Below, in pieces: positions 1 through 6,221 of a stretch of DNA of 6,221 nt (position 1 is its first letter; every line of letters begins with the position of its first letter). Position numbers and translations under genes: made by a program. Under the pieces are notes generated by a model that made no database searches, had not been told where the DNA came from, and saw only the letters and a program-made list of their open reading frames with translations. This DNA is from Pseudomonadota bacterium (GTDB lineage Bacteria > Bdellovibrionota_B > Oligoflexia > Oligoflexales > Bin106). Where the stretch lies: positions 1 through 6,221 of the forward strand of contig JAPOQT010000154.1 of the NCBI GenBank assembly GCA_026710525.1, in the 5' to 3' direction.

Positions 1-273
1 AGTTCTTAAGTTATATTGTGTCATAAAATACTTACGTGAGAGCTTATCCGTATCGAGTAAATAACTCATAAATACATGTTTCTCGACGACTGTTGTCAGC
101 ACCTCTTCTTCAAATATTTGATACCCTTTTTCCGTGAGGTAAGGGAGTCCTACCCCAACAAACTCTTTTAATTTATTTGATTGCTTAATTAGGCGCACTA
201 TCTCAGCTGGTGAATAAGAGACGTATATTTCGCTGATCTCTGAGGGTACTGATGAGGACCAATTGAGTGTTCG
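1..273 (-). repeat. Tandem unit 4 (type B-like), partial at the window edge
   Basis: It begins with Arg codon CGA at 271-273 and is cut by the window edge after 91 codons. It has TLNWSSSVPSEISEIY, LPYLTEKGYQ and VLTTVVEKH. The VVEKH and KYF features make it more like unit 2 than units 1 and 3. Confidence 0.75.
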
Positions 274-759
274 AGGTTCATTCTGTGAACCACTATCGGC
301 TTGGGTTGTGACAATTGCTTCATCATCACTGAGTATGTTATCTGTGCTTTTTGCGTAGTATGAATTAAAAAACTTCATTTCAGCCGCGCGGTTTGAAAAT
401 GCCTCCGATTCAGGGATTTTTCCTGAATCAAAAAAATAGAAGAATTTATACTTCAATAGTTTCGTAAGGTTATAAAATGTGGTATGGGAGTCTAAATCAT
501 ATTGGGCAACAAAATCGGTATACGAAGTTTTATCAATATCAAGCAAATAGCTGATAAACACATGTTTTTCGAAGGGAGTTGTGAGCACTTCGTCTTCAAA
601 TTTTTGATAGTCAGCTTCGGTGAGGTAAGGAAGATCCATAACAACAAATTCTCGCAATTTTTTTGACTGCTTAATTTTTGTTACCATTTCAGCTAGTGAA
701 TAAGAGGCATATAACTCTCTGATCTTTGAGGGCACTGATGAAGACCAGTTGAGTGTACG
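274..759 (-). repeat. Tandem unit 3 (type A), 486 bp / 162 codons
   Basis: It begins with Arg codon 757-759 (RTLNW) and ends with SGSQNEP. Its length and tail (LSDDEAIVTTQ) match unit 1 at 1201-1686, as do TTPFEKH and the TSYTDF segment. It is fully open, with no stop or frameshift. Confidence 0.85.
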
Positions 760-1200
760 ACGGTCTTGATTTAATGATTGGTGAAATGCTTTTGCGTAGT
801 ATGACTTGAGAAACTGAAATTCATTGACTGCTTTTTGAGTATACTCAGATGGTGGTACCAGTCCTGAATGGAAAAAGTAAAATAACTTATACTTCAGCAA
901 ACTAGTAAATTTATCGAATTTGTATCGGTTTCCTAAGTGATATTTTTTGATAAAATAATCATGTGAAAAGCTATCGGTGCCGAGCAAATAACTGATAAAC
1001 ACATGTTTCTCGGCGGCTGTTGTCAGTACTTCTGCTTCAAATTGTTGATAACCAACTTCAGTGAGGTAAGGAAGTTCTGTTGCAACAAACTGTTTCATTT
1101 TTTTTGATTGCTTAATGAAGTGCACTAACTCAGCGAGTGAATCAGCGGCATATAACTCGCTGATTTCTGAGGGTACTGATGAGGACCAGCTAAGTGTTCA
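760..1200 (-). repeat. Tandem unit 2 (type B), 441 bp / 147 codons, opens with the TGA
   Basis: The first codon of this unit is the TGA at 1198-1200, where the other units have CGC, CGT and CGA. The rest is intact: TLSWSSSVPSEISELY, then LPYLTEVGYQ, VLTTAAEKH and YKLFYFFHSG. It is 45 bp shorter than type A units because the SDDE...QNEP tail is replaced by a short NQD end. It resembles the partial unit at 1-273 in having small or aliphatic residues (AA or VV) before EKH and a YF pair in the following helix. Confidence 0.85.
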
Positions 1201-4200
1201 GGGTTCATTTTGTGGCGAGTTGTTAGCTTGGGTTGTGGCAATCGTTTCGTCATCACTTAGTAAGTTATCTTTGCTTTTTTCGAAGTATGACTTAAAGAAC
1301 TCAATTTCATCCGTCAAGCTTGAAAATTTCTCAGATGGAGAAATTTGTCCTGAATGGAAAAAATAAAAGAATTTATACTGAAGTAAATCAACTAACTGGA
1401 AGAACTCATTTTGGCTATTTAAATTATGTTGGCTCATCAAATCTAAATATGAGGTGTTGTTCACACCAAGTAAATGACTGATGAACGTATGTTTTTCGAA
1501 GGGAGTTGTGAGCACATCTTCTTCAAATTTTTGGTATCCTTCTGGGTTGAGATAAGGCAGTCCCACCGCAACATACTTACTGAGTATCTGTGATTTTTTG
1601 ATGTTGTCTACCATCTCAGCTAGTGAAAAAGCCTCATAGAGACTAGTGATTTCTAAGGGTAGTGATGATTCCCAGTTGAGTTCGCGACGCTGAACCTGAA
1701 AAGAGTCATCGTCATCCTGAATACCCACAAGTAGTGAATCTTTCATTTTATCCATACGCCTGATCACTTGGGTACGAGTCACCCCATAGGTGTTAGCAAT
1801 TATCATCTCAGATGTCTGATCAAGTTTTAAAATCAGGGAAAGAAAAATATGAAGGTCGAGTGGTTCTTGCCTAAATTTGTTGAGATGATTTCGTAAATTC
1901 ACAATTGCGCTCGTATCTAAATCAGCTATCATGGTAGCGTTCGTTAGTATGACCTCTGCTCCTTGTTTTAATTGATAGTTATCAAATATTTGCTGCTGTA
2001 ACCTGCCATAAATTTCCCGATCATTAAAAAGTTCCAAGTACCTGGTTAATTCATCGAGGCTCAGAGTATCTTCGATGGTTATTTGATGGCTTAAATGCTC
2101 AAATATATCGACGTGAGAATTAAGGTAGAGAACTGGATCATGTGAATCAAAAACAAACCGTAGAGCTTTTTTCATCTGCATTGTGATGTTAGCTATAATA
2201 CTAGGATAATACCAGGCTAACAGTGATGGAATATCCTTATTTATCTCGGTAAATACCTGGAGATATAATAGCCAGTAAAGGGAATTATGTCCTAAAAAAT
2301 GTTTTTCAAATAAACGTAGTTTTGCCATGCTTAACTCAAAACCAGATGACAGCTGGGCGAATTCACGAATCACTTTCCTACGTTCGTCAGTTAATTTCAA
2401 ACGTTGATAGTGAGTCATGAGTTCGGTAACTTTGATTTCCATGTCCTCTGACTGGCCTTGCCATGATGATACCAGTGGTTCTGCTGATTCGAACAGCAGA
2501 ACATTCAGTAGTTTTTGTTCAAGATCTCTTTGAGTGTTCATATACTCGGCTTTAGAGACCTGATTACGCTCATAGACTGTGGCAGCATTGAAGTCGTTAT
2601 AGTTCAGAATATTAATCAGGTAGATATCCCAATGAATTGGTTGCGTGAGGAACTCATCGGTAAACGAATATAAGCTAGCCATCATACTCGATTGCCATAA
2701 AACCGGTGATTTTGAGTTAAACCAGCGTTTGAGTCGCCACTCAACTTCTGGGAGTTTAGAGTTGTCATACAGCTCCTGCAGCTTGTCAGTGCTATCTGAG
2801 GGTTCTAATGAGACTTCCTCACTGTCTGACGTTACTTTAGCATCCTGGCCCTCAAAGTCACCAGCGCCACGGTGACTTAAACTCGACAGCAAAAGACTAG
2901 TGATTTGTTGCGCCATCTGGTGATAGGTTTTTTCTACTGTTGCTTCAGGTAGATTATGGAGCACAGCAATATCAGAAGTGCTAGCCTGATCTAAATCCAT
3001 AAAGATACTCAGAAAAAGCCTAAATGATAAGGAGTTTGCCTTCATGGCATTGATGAGATCATAATAATCTTTCCTGTTCATGTGACTTTCCACCGTTAAG
3101 GAATGAGGAACATTTCTTAATAAACTCGAAACGAGACGTCGTAACACAGTTTGCGGTGTCATTTCATAAAAACTATGATTTAATTCGCGGGGTGATTTAA
3201 TCAACAGTCGAGCTGACCCTTTATCTCGAGAACGGGATAGCTGGGGAGTCTCATTGCTACCTGTTTGATTCCCCTTAACGTGACTAAAATTTAAAAAGAT
3301 TGTTGTCATATCTTTGGTGATGGCCATGACGTCAACGGGGTCCATATCAAATACATCAGCAAATTGATAAAGAGACATATGACCAAGGCCAAGGACTTGA
3401 GATAAATAGAGGGCCTTAATTTTAGGGTGCATTGCTAGTACCCTAGTAAATTGTGCCATTGCCACTTGATCCACAGCAGCGTCTTGGATAATGGAATTTA
3501 GTTCCTGATCACTATTATCCGGATCCAAGTCATAGAGCAAAGAAATAAGCTCGTCATATGTCGCCTTCGATGAGGCTGGTATATCGACCTCCCTATAGCT
3601 ACCGACAATATTAGGTAAGAAAATATTTTGCTCAAACAAATAGCCTCTTAATTCCCTCAGAAAATCAATAAAAGACTGATGCTTACCGTCTAAATCCCCA
3701 GCGAAACGCCTAAAAAAGAGTGCGCGTTGATGAGCACGTTGACTTGGTTTAATTTTCTGTGCATCGAGAAAATCTATAATGTAGCTGGGTTTTAATAGTA
3801 ACCACTCCGTATGGGTGAAGTTAAGGAGATTCAGTTTTTTTATCACTGGTTCCAGGAGATGTTTGAGGTCCCTTGAAGAGAGGGTGAGAAATTTTTTTTC
3901 TATATCAGCTAGATTACTCTCTTGAGCTGATAACAGTAGTTTATGAGTAGGACGCACTGAGGTAAAGTTTTTGAGGTTCTCGAGTATTTGTGACCTAATG
4001 AACACGATTTCTTGTGGTTTCAGATTGAAATACTCAGCGATATCTTCTCGTGAATGGTATCCTAATCCCAAAATATCCGACATAAATAGATAGATCTCAA
4101 CAGCACTGTTCAACTGACTGTTCATATAGTCATAAGCGAGCTTCCTTCCCCAGAGCTCAATGTGCTCCTGATCAAGAATAGGTTCTGCGGTATCACCATG

Positions 4201-5028
4201 AATGAGTGATATGGCTTCTCGAACACCTTGATTGGTAATTTTAACAAAACGAGAGATTAACGAGTTATGGTCACTCACCTGGAAAAAAGTAGGAGCGTCC
4301 CTATGTTGCCTAATAGCATTAAGGACATAATCTTTAGCTTCTCGCTCTTGTTCCCGAGCAATCTGACGCTCAGTTATGCGGTCAAGTGGTTTATCCCACT
4401 CATTTTCTAGCTCTTGTGTTTCAGATTTTAATAAAGCTCCGATCATAACTGGACTGGGATCATGAGGATCAAGTTCAGGCATCAAATCTTCATCCATAAG
4501 ATCATCGATGGCTTCCTCACCAGCAAACACCAAGTCTTCTTCACCCTCAAGCTGGATGTTAAGGACACCAAAGTTATTGATTGATCCAACACGATTCAAA
4601 AAGTTATCAGATAGTGGGTCACTTGATAGGGTGTGCCATACTGCGTAGGTGACTGATGATGCGATAACAAAAGTTGGTAACAGAAATTTTTGTAGCCTAG
4701 CTGGCAGTTTGCTGAAAATATTCTGTAAAAAGTTGCTACCGGGTTGCTGAAGTCTACCGAGATAATGGTGACTCAGAAATACGGTGCCGCTTAGAGCGCC
4801 GGCATACGAGGTATTTTGACTGAGGGTAGATAAGGAATCTTGCGGTGATTCTTGTCTATGTGGTGTCTCGCCAAGCACAGGTTGGGCGTCAACTCCTATG
4901 ACAAGTAAGGAGAGCAAAAAATATGTAAAAATTCGAGATAATATAACAGTGAAATAACTTTGGTTTGATGGATCAAGGTCACCTGACCACGGAGTTCTGT
5001 TTTGCCAATATCTCATCGTTATCACCAT
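1198..5028 (-). CDS. Giant exported or membrane-anchored repeat protein with sigma-70 region 4-like helical modules (1276 aa to the first stop)
   Basis: I do not recognise a named gene. The N-terminus has a hydrophobic core at residues 33-46 ending in VDA-Q, which reads as a signal peptide or anchor. A second hydrophobic segment lies at about 115-131, just after a basic patch (KLPARLQK). Residues 161-192 are strongly acidic. From about residue 307 the protein carries repeated modules of about 45 residues at roughly 307-355, 535-581, 666-712, 797-845, 914-960, 1056-1100 and 1176-1225. The clearest reads LGLGYHSREDIAEYFNL followed by KPQEIVFIRSQILENL, close to the sigma-70 region 4 pattern (LEEIG..LGVTRERVRQIE..AL..L). 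Another has YGVTRTQVIRRMDK. Polar linkers separate modules at about 583-606 and 718-750. The frame stops at TGA 1198-1200 but stays open to the window edge, so the real protein may be at least 1675 residues. Signs of expression are a ribosome binding site and a long intact frame. Function is unknown; the sigma-like resemblance is judged by eye. Confidence 0.85.
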   Translation of the reverse strand: MVITMRYWQNRTPWSGDLDPSNQSYFTVILSRIFTYFLLSLLVIGVDAQPVLGETPHRQESPQDSLSTLSQNTSYAGALSGTVFLSHHYLGRLQQPGSNFLQNIFSKLPARLQKFLLPTFVIASSVTYAVWHTLSSDPLSDNFLNRVGSINNFGVLNIQLEGEEDLVFAGEEAIDDLMDEDLMPELDPHDPSPVMIGALLKSETQELENEWDKPLDRITERQIAREQEREAKDYVLNAIRQHRDAPTFFQVSDHNSLISRFVKITNQGVREAISLIHGDTAEPILDQEHIELWGRKLAYDYMNSQLNSAVEIYLFMSDILGLGYHSREDIAEYFNLKPQEIVFIRSQILENLKNFTSVRPTHKLLLSAQESNLADIEKKFLTLSSRDLKHLLEPVIKKLNLLNFTHTEWLLLKPSYIIDFLDAQKIKPSQRAHQRALFFRRFAGDLDGKHQSFIDFLRELRGYLFEQNIFLPNIVGSYREVDIPASSKATYDELISLLYDLDPDNSDQELNSIIQDAAVDQVAMAQFTRVLAMHPKIKALYLSQVLGLGHMSLYQFADVFDMDPVDVMAITKDMTTIFLNFSHVKGNQTGSNETPQLSRSRDKGSARLLIKSPRELNHSFYEMTPQTVLRRLVSSLLRNVPHSLTVESHMNRKDYYDLINAMKANSLSFRLFLSIFMDLDQASTSDIAVLHNLPEATVEKTYHQMAQQITSLLLSSLSHRGAGDFEGQDAKVTSDSEEVSLEPSDSTDKLQELYDNSKLPEVEWRLKRWFNSKSPVLWQSSMMASLYSFTDEFLTQPIHWDIYLINILNYNDFNAATVYERNQVSKAEYMNTQRDLEQKLLNVLLFESAEPLVSSWQGQSEDMEIKVTELMTHYQRLKLTDERRKVIREFAQLSSGFELSMAKLRLFEKHFLGHNSLYWLLYLQVFTEINKDIPSLLAWYYPSIIANITMQMKKALRFVFDSHDPVLYLNSHVDIFEHLSHQITIEDTLSLDELTRYLELFNDREIYGRLQQQIFDNYQLKQGAEVILTNATMIADLDTSAIVNLRNHLNKFRQEPLDLHIFLSLILKLDQTSEMIIANTYGVTRTQVIRRMDKMKDSLLVGIQDDDDSFQVQRRELNWESSLPLEITSLYEAFSLAEMVDNIKKSQILSKYVAVGLPYLNPEGYQKFEEDVLTTPFEKHTFISHLLGVNNTSYLDLMSQHNLNSQNEFFQLVDLLQYKFFYFFHSGQISPSEKFSSLTDEIEFFKSYFEKSKDNLLSDDETIATTQANNSPQNEP
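1201..1686 (-). repeat. Tandem unit 1 (type A), 486 bp / 162 codons
   Basis: This is the last unit before the stop. It begins at Arg codon 1684-1686 (RELNW) and ends with SPQNEP directly before the TGA. It carries the type A marks shared with the unit at 274-759: TTPFEKH, then TSYxDxxxQ, and a tail of about 26 residues with SDDE...TTQ...QNEP. The sigma-like helical module lies in its centre. Confidence 0.85.
1729..1863 (-). other. Second recognisable sigma region 4-like module
   Basis: Residues about 1056-1100 of the large protein: IFLSLILKLD, then SEMIIANTYGV, then TRTQVIRRMDKMKDSLL. The GVTRTQV segment is very near the GVTRERV of sigma-70 region 4.2. It lies immediately before an acidic DDDDS linker and tandem unit 1, and shows that the highly repetitive C-terminus and the diverged centre share one ancestral module. 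Confidence 0.5.
3960..4116 (-). other. Best-preserved sigma-70 region 4-like helix-turn-helix module
   Basis: Residues about 305-356 of the large protein. The order is a leading helix (IYLFMSDILGLG), a turn, a helix SREDIAEYFNL, and a second helix with KPQEIVFIRSQILENLKNF. This parallels the region 4.2 arrangement of primary sigma factors, where LEEIG..LGV precedes TRERVRQIE..AL.KL. The arginines and acidic residues typical of promoter contact are only partly kept, so a structural rather than DNA-binding role remains open. Confidence 0.5.
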
Positions 5029-5029
5029 T

Positions 5030-5034
5030 CTCCT
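5030..5034 (-). promoter_or_regulatory. Shine-Dalgarno AGGAG deciding the start of the large gene
   Basis: AGGAG on the minus strand lies one base upstream of the first ATG (5028-5026), which is unusually tight. The next possible starts in frame are GTG at 5025-5023 (spacing 4) and ATG at 5016-5014 (spacing 13). The true start is therefore uncertain by up to four codons. This does not affect the signal-like segment. Confidence 0.6.
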
Positions 5035-5084
5035 AATACTTGAGTTATGATTTGCCCGTTTAAAATAGATAAACTAGTAGCCAT

Positions 5085-5108
5085 GGCGGAAATGACTATC
5101 GCCTTTTT
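5085..5108 (+). terminator. Weak hairpin plus T-run in the divergent intergenic region
   Basis: GGCG at 5085-5088 pairs with CGCC at 5100-5103, extendable by one G-T pair, and is followed by five T residues. As a plus-strand terminator it has no obvious upstream plus-strand gene, only the antisense of the large gene. It could limit antisense transcription or be chance. The stem is short. Confidence 0.2.
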
Positions 5109-5365
5109 ATGTTATCATTTTGTTTTAAAAAATACTTTGTTTTTTTAATGGGTGGTGTTTTTAAAATAGTGGAAGTACTTTTGGTTTTGGGTATTCATAA
5201 CCGTCAAATCTATGGATACACTCTCGGCTTTACCATCTTTCCGTATCAAAATAGTATAGTTAAACCTAAATTTCTTCACAGCTCACATGATATTTGCTAT
5301 TTCGCTACGCCCCTCTACTAACTCAGTCACTCTTTTTGTTTGATGATGGCTGATTTCAGGATACA

Positions 5366-5695
5366 ATGATTCGTTCCAACAATATCCCTATGATGATGTT
5401 TGTTGGTAGCGGTTACCGGAATACCATTATCAGGATAAAGCCCATGATATCAGATCAAGAACCGAAAAATGTGCCATCAAACCAGTCAAATCAGTCTGGA
5501 GCGATCAGTGGAAAGTTGCCAGAAAAGATTGTGGCTACCGGATTTATTATTTTGATTTTCACGGCACAATTTTGGTTTACAGAAGATATATTACACACCA
5601 ACTGGCTGTTCGTTGTCTTGTGCTTAAGCGGTGTTTGTCTGGTATTGTTTGGTGGCTTAGGTATGATTTGGCAAAAAATAAGTCGGTGGCACTAA
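5366..5695 (+). CDS. Small hypothetical membrane protein with two transmembrane helices (109 aa)
   Basis: I do not recognise the family. ATG 5366 is preceded by CAGG with about 5 bases of spacing, and an in-frame TGA lies at 5351-5353, so this is the furthest possible start. The first 50 residues are polar with a run rich in Asn, Gln and Ser (PSNQSNQSG). Two hydrophobic segments follow at about residues 55-71 (IVATGFIILIFTAQFWF) and 79-101 (WLFVVLCLSGVCLVLFGG). They are separated by a short acidic turn (TEDILHTN), which predicts a hairpin in the inner membrane. A later start at one of the three Met codons at residues 9-11 is possible but has no visible ribosome binding site. The gene is divergent from the large repeat gene and followed by gene fragments. 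Function is unknown, and coding status rests on the hydrophobic pattern and start context. Confidence 0.5.
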   Translation: MIRSNNIPMMMFVGSGYRNTIIRIKPMISDQEPKNVPSNQSNQSGAISGKLPEKIVATGFIILIFTAQFWFTEDILHTNWLFVVLCLSGVCLVLFGGLGMIWQKISRWH

Positions 5696-5705
5696 AGACT
5701 TTTTT
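5680..5705 (+). terminator. Possible weak terminator overlapping the stop of the small membrane protein gene
   Basis: AAGTC at 5680-5684 pairs with GACTT at 5697-5701 around a 12-base loop that includes the TAA stop. A run of T residues at 5700-5705 follows. The stem is only 5 bp and AT-rich, so the call is tentative. Its position directly at the gene end is what supports it. Confidence 0.25.
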
Positions 5706-5818
5706 AGGAATATATAAACCCTGAGTTTGCCCTTTCAAAAAACACAGAAATCTTTTAATTCCTTGCTGTATATGGATAAACATGATGATAGTCACCTCTG
5801 ATTCACACACAAAGTGCA

Positions 5819-6070
5819 AAGGTGATAGCGTACCGTGGCTTAACGGTAGATCTGCTGAAATCTCATCAACCTTCTGTTTTGATGAGAGGGTTAAGATCAT
5901 TAAAAGACTTTGAGTATGAAAGAGATCTGTTTGATAACCAAAAAGTTCTTTATCCTGCAATGAAGACCATATATATTCCCACTCCCTCACCTTGGCGTCA
6001 CATTTCATCAACGATGGTCCGTCATCTCGCCCGCTATCAAGGTGAACAGTTTGATATATGTAGTTTTTTT
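5819..6070 (+). pseudogene. coaD: Truncated phosphopantetheine adenylyltransferase (CoaD) fragment
   Basis: CoaD transfers AMP from ATP to 4'-phosphopantetheine in coenzyme A synthesis. The plus-strand frame from about 5819 reads VIAYRGLTVDLLKSHQPS, VLMRGLRSLKDFEYE, then SPWRHISSTMVRHLARYQG. These match the second half of CoaD: RGLR and the FEYE acidic residue (R88-R91 and E99 by E. coli numbering) and the ISS segment near 124-130. The N-terminal half is missing: no GTFDPxTxGH motif and no Lys42 equivalent. The first upstream in-frame codons (SPLIHTQSA) do not look like CoaD, and a TAG lies at 5789-5791. Homology ends near the T-run at 6064-6070, about ten residues before the usual C-terminus. 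About 80 of some 160 residues remain, so it cannot be an active enzyme alone. The open frame runs to 6142 only because it overlaps antisense sequence of the next fragment. An intact coaD must be assumed elsewhere in the genome. Confidence 0.8.
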
Positions 6071-6221
6071 CTTCGGCAAACACGGTGTCTAAATCATGAT
6101 CAGTATAACCGCAGATGGTACCGTATCTGGGACTTAAACTAATATTTTTAAGATTATTGAGTCCTGAGAATAGATTAGCTTTAGAGAACATGGTAATACC
6201 AGTGATAAAGACAAAATCGAT
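6071..6221 (-). pseudogene. Fragment of an AAA-ATPase-like protein (PF09820 type), truncated and running off the right edge
   Basis: Read from the right edge on the minus strand the frame gives DFVFITGITMFSK, then ANLFSGLNNLKNISL, then SPRYGTICGYTDHDLDTVF and AEE. This is the familiar segment of the AAA-ATPase-like family that usually carries a C-terminal PD-(D/E)XK nuclease-like domain, with consensus TGIS.FSK..LFSGLNNL.DI....Y...CGYT..DL. The upstream part with the Walker motifs would lie beyond 6221. After AEE at about 6072 the expected continuation (E..GL....V...YNGY) is absent. The frame instead reads the complementary strand of the coaD fragment and stays open by chance down to 5577. 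The gene is therefore broken at its 3' side. ATG 6191 is internal to the domain, not a true start. Confidence 0.75.

Larger units (their letters stand above)
1..1197 (-). pseudogene. In-frame continuation of the repeat protein beyond a TGA; runs off the left edge
   Basis: Reading on in the same frame as the gene at 1198-5028 gives 399 codons without another stop, up to base 1. The translation is clearly homologous to the end of the upstream protein: each unit repeats a W-S-S-S-x-P-S segment, a LPYLTE-x-x-Y-Q segment, VLTT-x-x-EKH-x-F and a YKxFYFF-x-SG segment. This is therefore the displaced C-terminus of the same gene, holding two full units and part of a third. The first in-frame ATG after the stop is at 1098-1096 and is preceded by an A-run with no Shine-Dalgarno sequence, so independent translation looks unlikely. 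The segment could be a recently silenced tail, a readthrough extension, or an artefact of a base error at 1200. The 3' end of the gene lies outside the window. Confidence 0.8.
5029..5365. other. Intergenic region between divergent genes
   Basis: This stretch separates the minus-strand repeat gene from the plus-strand small membrane protein, so both promoters should lie here. It is AT-rich and contains several TTTTAAA-like tracts, but I cannot defend any pair of -35 and -10 boxes. Short open frames on both strands have no ribosome binding site and no recognisable product. Apart from the AGGAG at 5030-5034 and a weak hairpin at 5085-5108 I see nothing specific in it. Confidence 0.5.

Noticed and set aside
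1198..1200. TGA read as Trp under an alternative genetic code, or as selenocysteine
   Set aside because: The gene uses TGG for its Trp residues, including the conserved W of each unit. The other units have Arg at this site, not Trp or Cys, and no convincing SECIS-like stem is visible downstream.
1..1686. CRISPR array or mobile element as explanation of the repeats
   Set aside because: The repeats are long, protein-coding, in frame and diverged, with no short identical repeats, no spacers, no terminal inverted repeats and no transposase.
5145..5279. Minus-strand 44-codon open frame starting with GTG (contains RKDGKAESVSIDLTV)
   Set aside because: The residue composition looks protein-like, but there is no Shine-Dalgarno, no ATG, and an in-frame stop lies just upstream. 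Not enough to call a gene.
5109..5321. Plus-strand 70-codon open frame in the intergenic region
   Set aside because: It has no ribosome binding site before the ATG in a T-rich tract, no recognisable domain, and composition typical of AT-rich non-coding DNA.
5577..6071. Long minus-strand open frame continuing from the AAA-ATPase-like fragment
   Set aside because: Past about 6071 it is simply the complement of the coaD fragment and of the end of the small membrane protein gene, with no family similarity of its own. Only 6071-6221 is supported.

Overview
The window comes from a bacterium of moderate-to-low GC. Family clues are thin: a fragment of the AAA-ATPase-like family (PF09820 type) with the FSGLNNLK...GYT signature, and a proteobacterial-looking phosphopantetheine adenylyltransferase fragment. 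Both would suit a host-associated gammaproteobacterium with a decaying, gene-remnant-rich accessory region, but this placement is inference with low confidence.

Positions 1-5028 (minus strand) are dominated by one very large repeat protein. The intact reading frame is 5028-1198 (1276 codons). The same frame then stays open from 1197 to the left edge of the window (399 further codons) after a single TGA at 1198-1200. The C-terminal part is built of homologous units at periods of 486, 441 and 486 bp, all multiples of three. At the TGA position three of four units have an Arg codon. The frame is therefore either a recent nonsense pseudogene, a gene with stop-codon readthrough, or a sequencing error. 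The whole protein, not just its end, appears to be made of diverged modules, each with a helical segment resembling the sigma-70 region 4 helix-turn-helix. I count seven modules before the stop and three after it. The N-terminus has a signal-peptide-like hydrophobic stretch, a second hydrophobic segment and an acidic stretch, which is odd company for DNA-binding-like modules.

Positions 5029-5365 are intergenic. They carry the ribosome binding site of the big gene and one weak hairpin with a T-run. Positions 5366-5695 (plus) encode a small predicted two-helix membrane protein of unknown function.

Positions 5696-6221 look like a junkyard of truncated genes. There is a plus-strand fragment of coaD that lacks the N-terminal nucleotide-binding half. 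Abutting it tail to tail is a minus-strand fragment of an AAA-ATPase-like protein that runs off the right edge. No intact mobile element, RNA gene or CRISPR array is visible.
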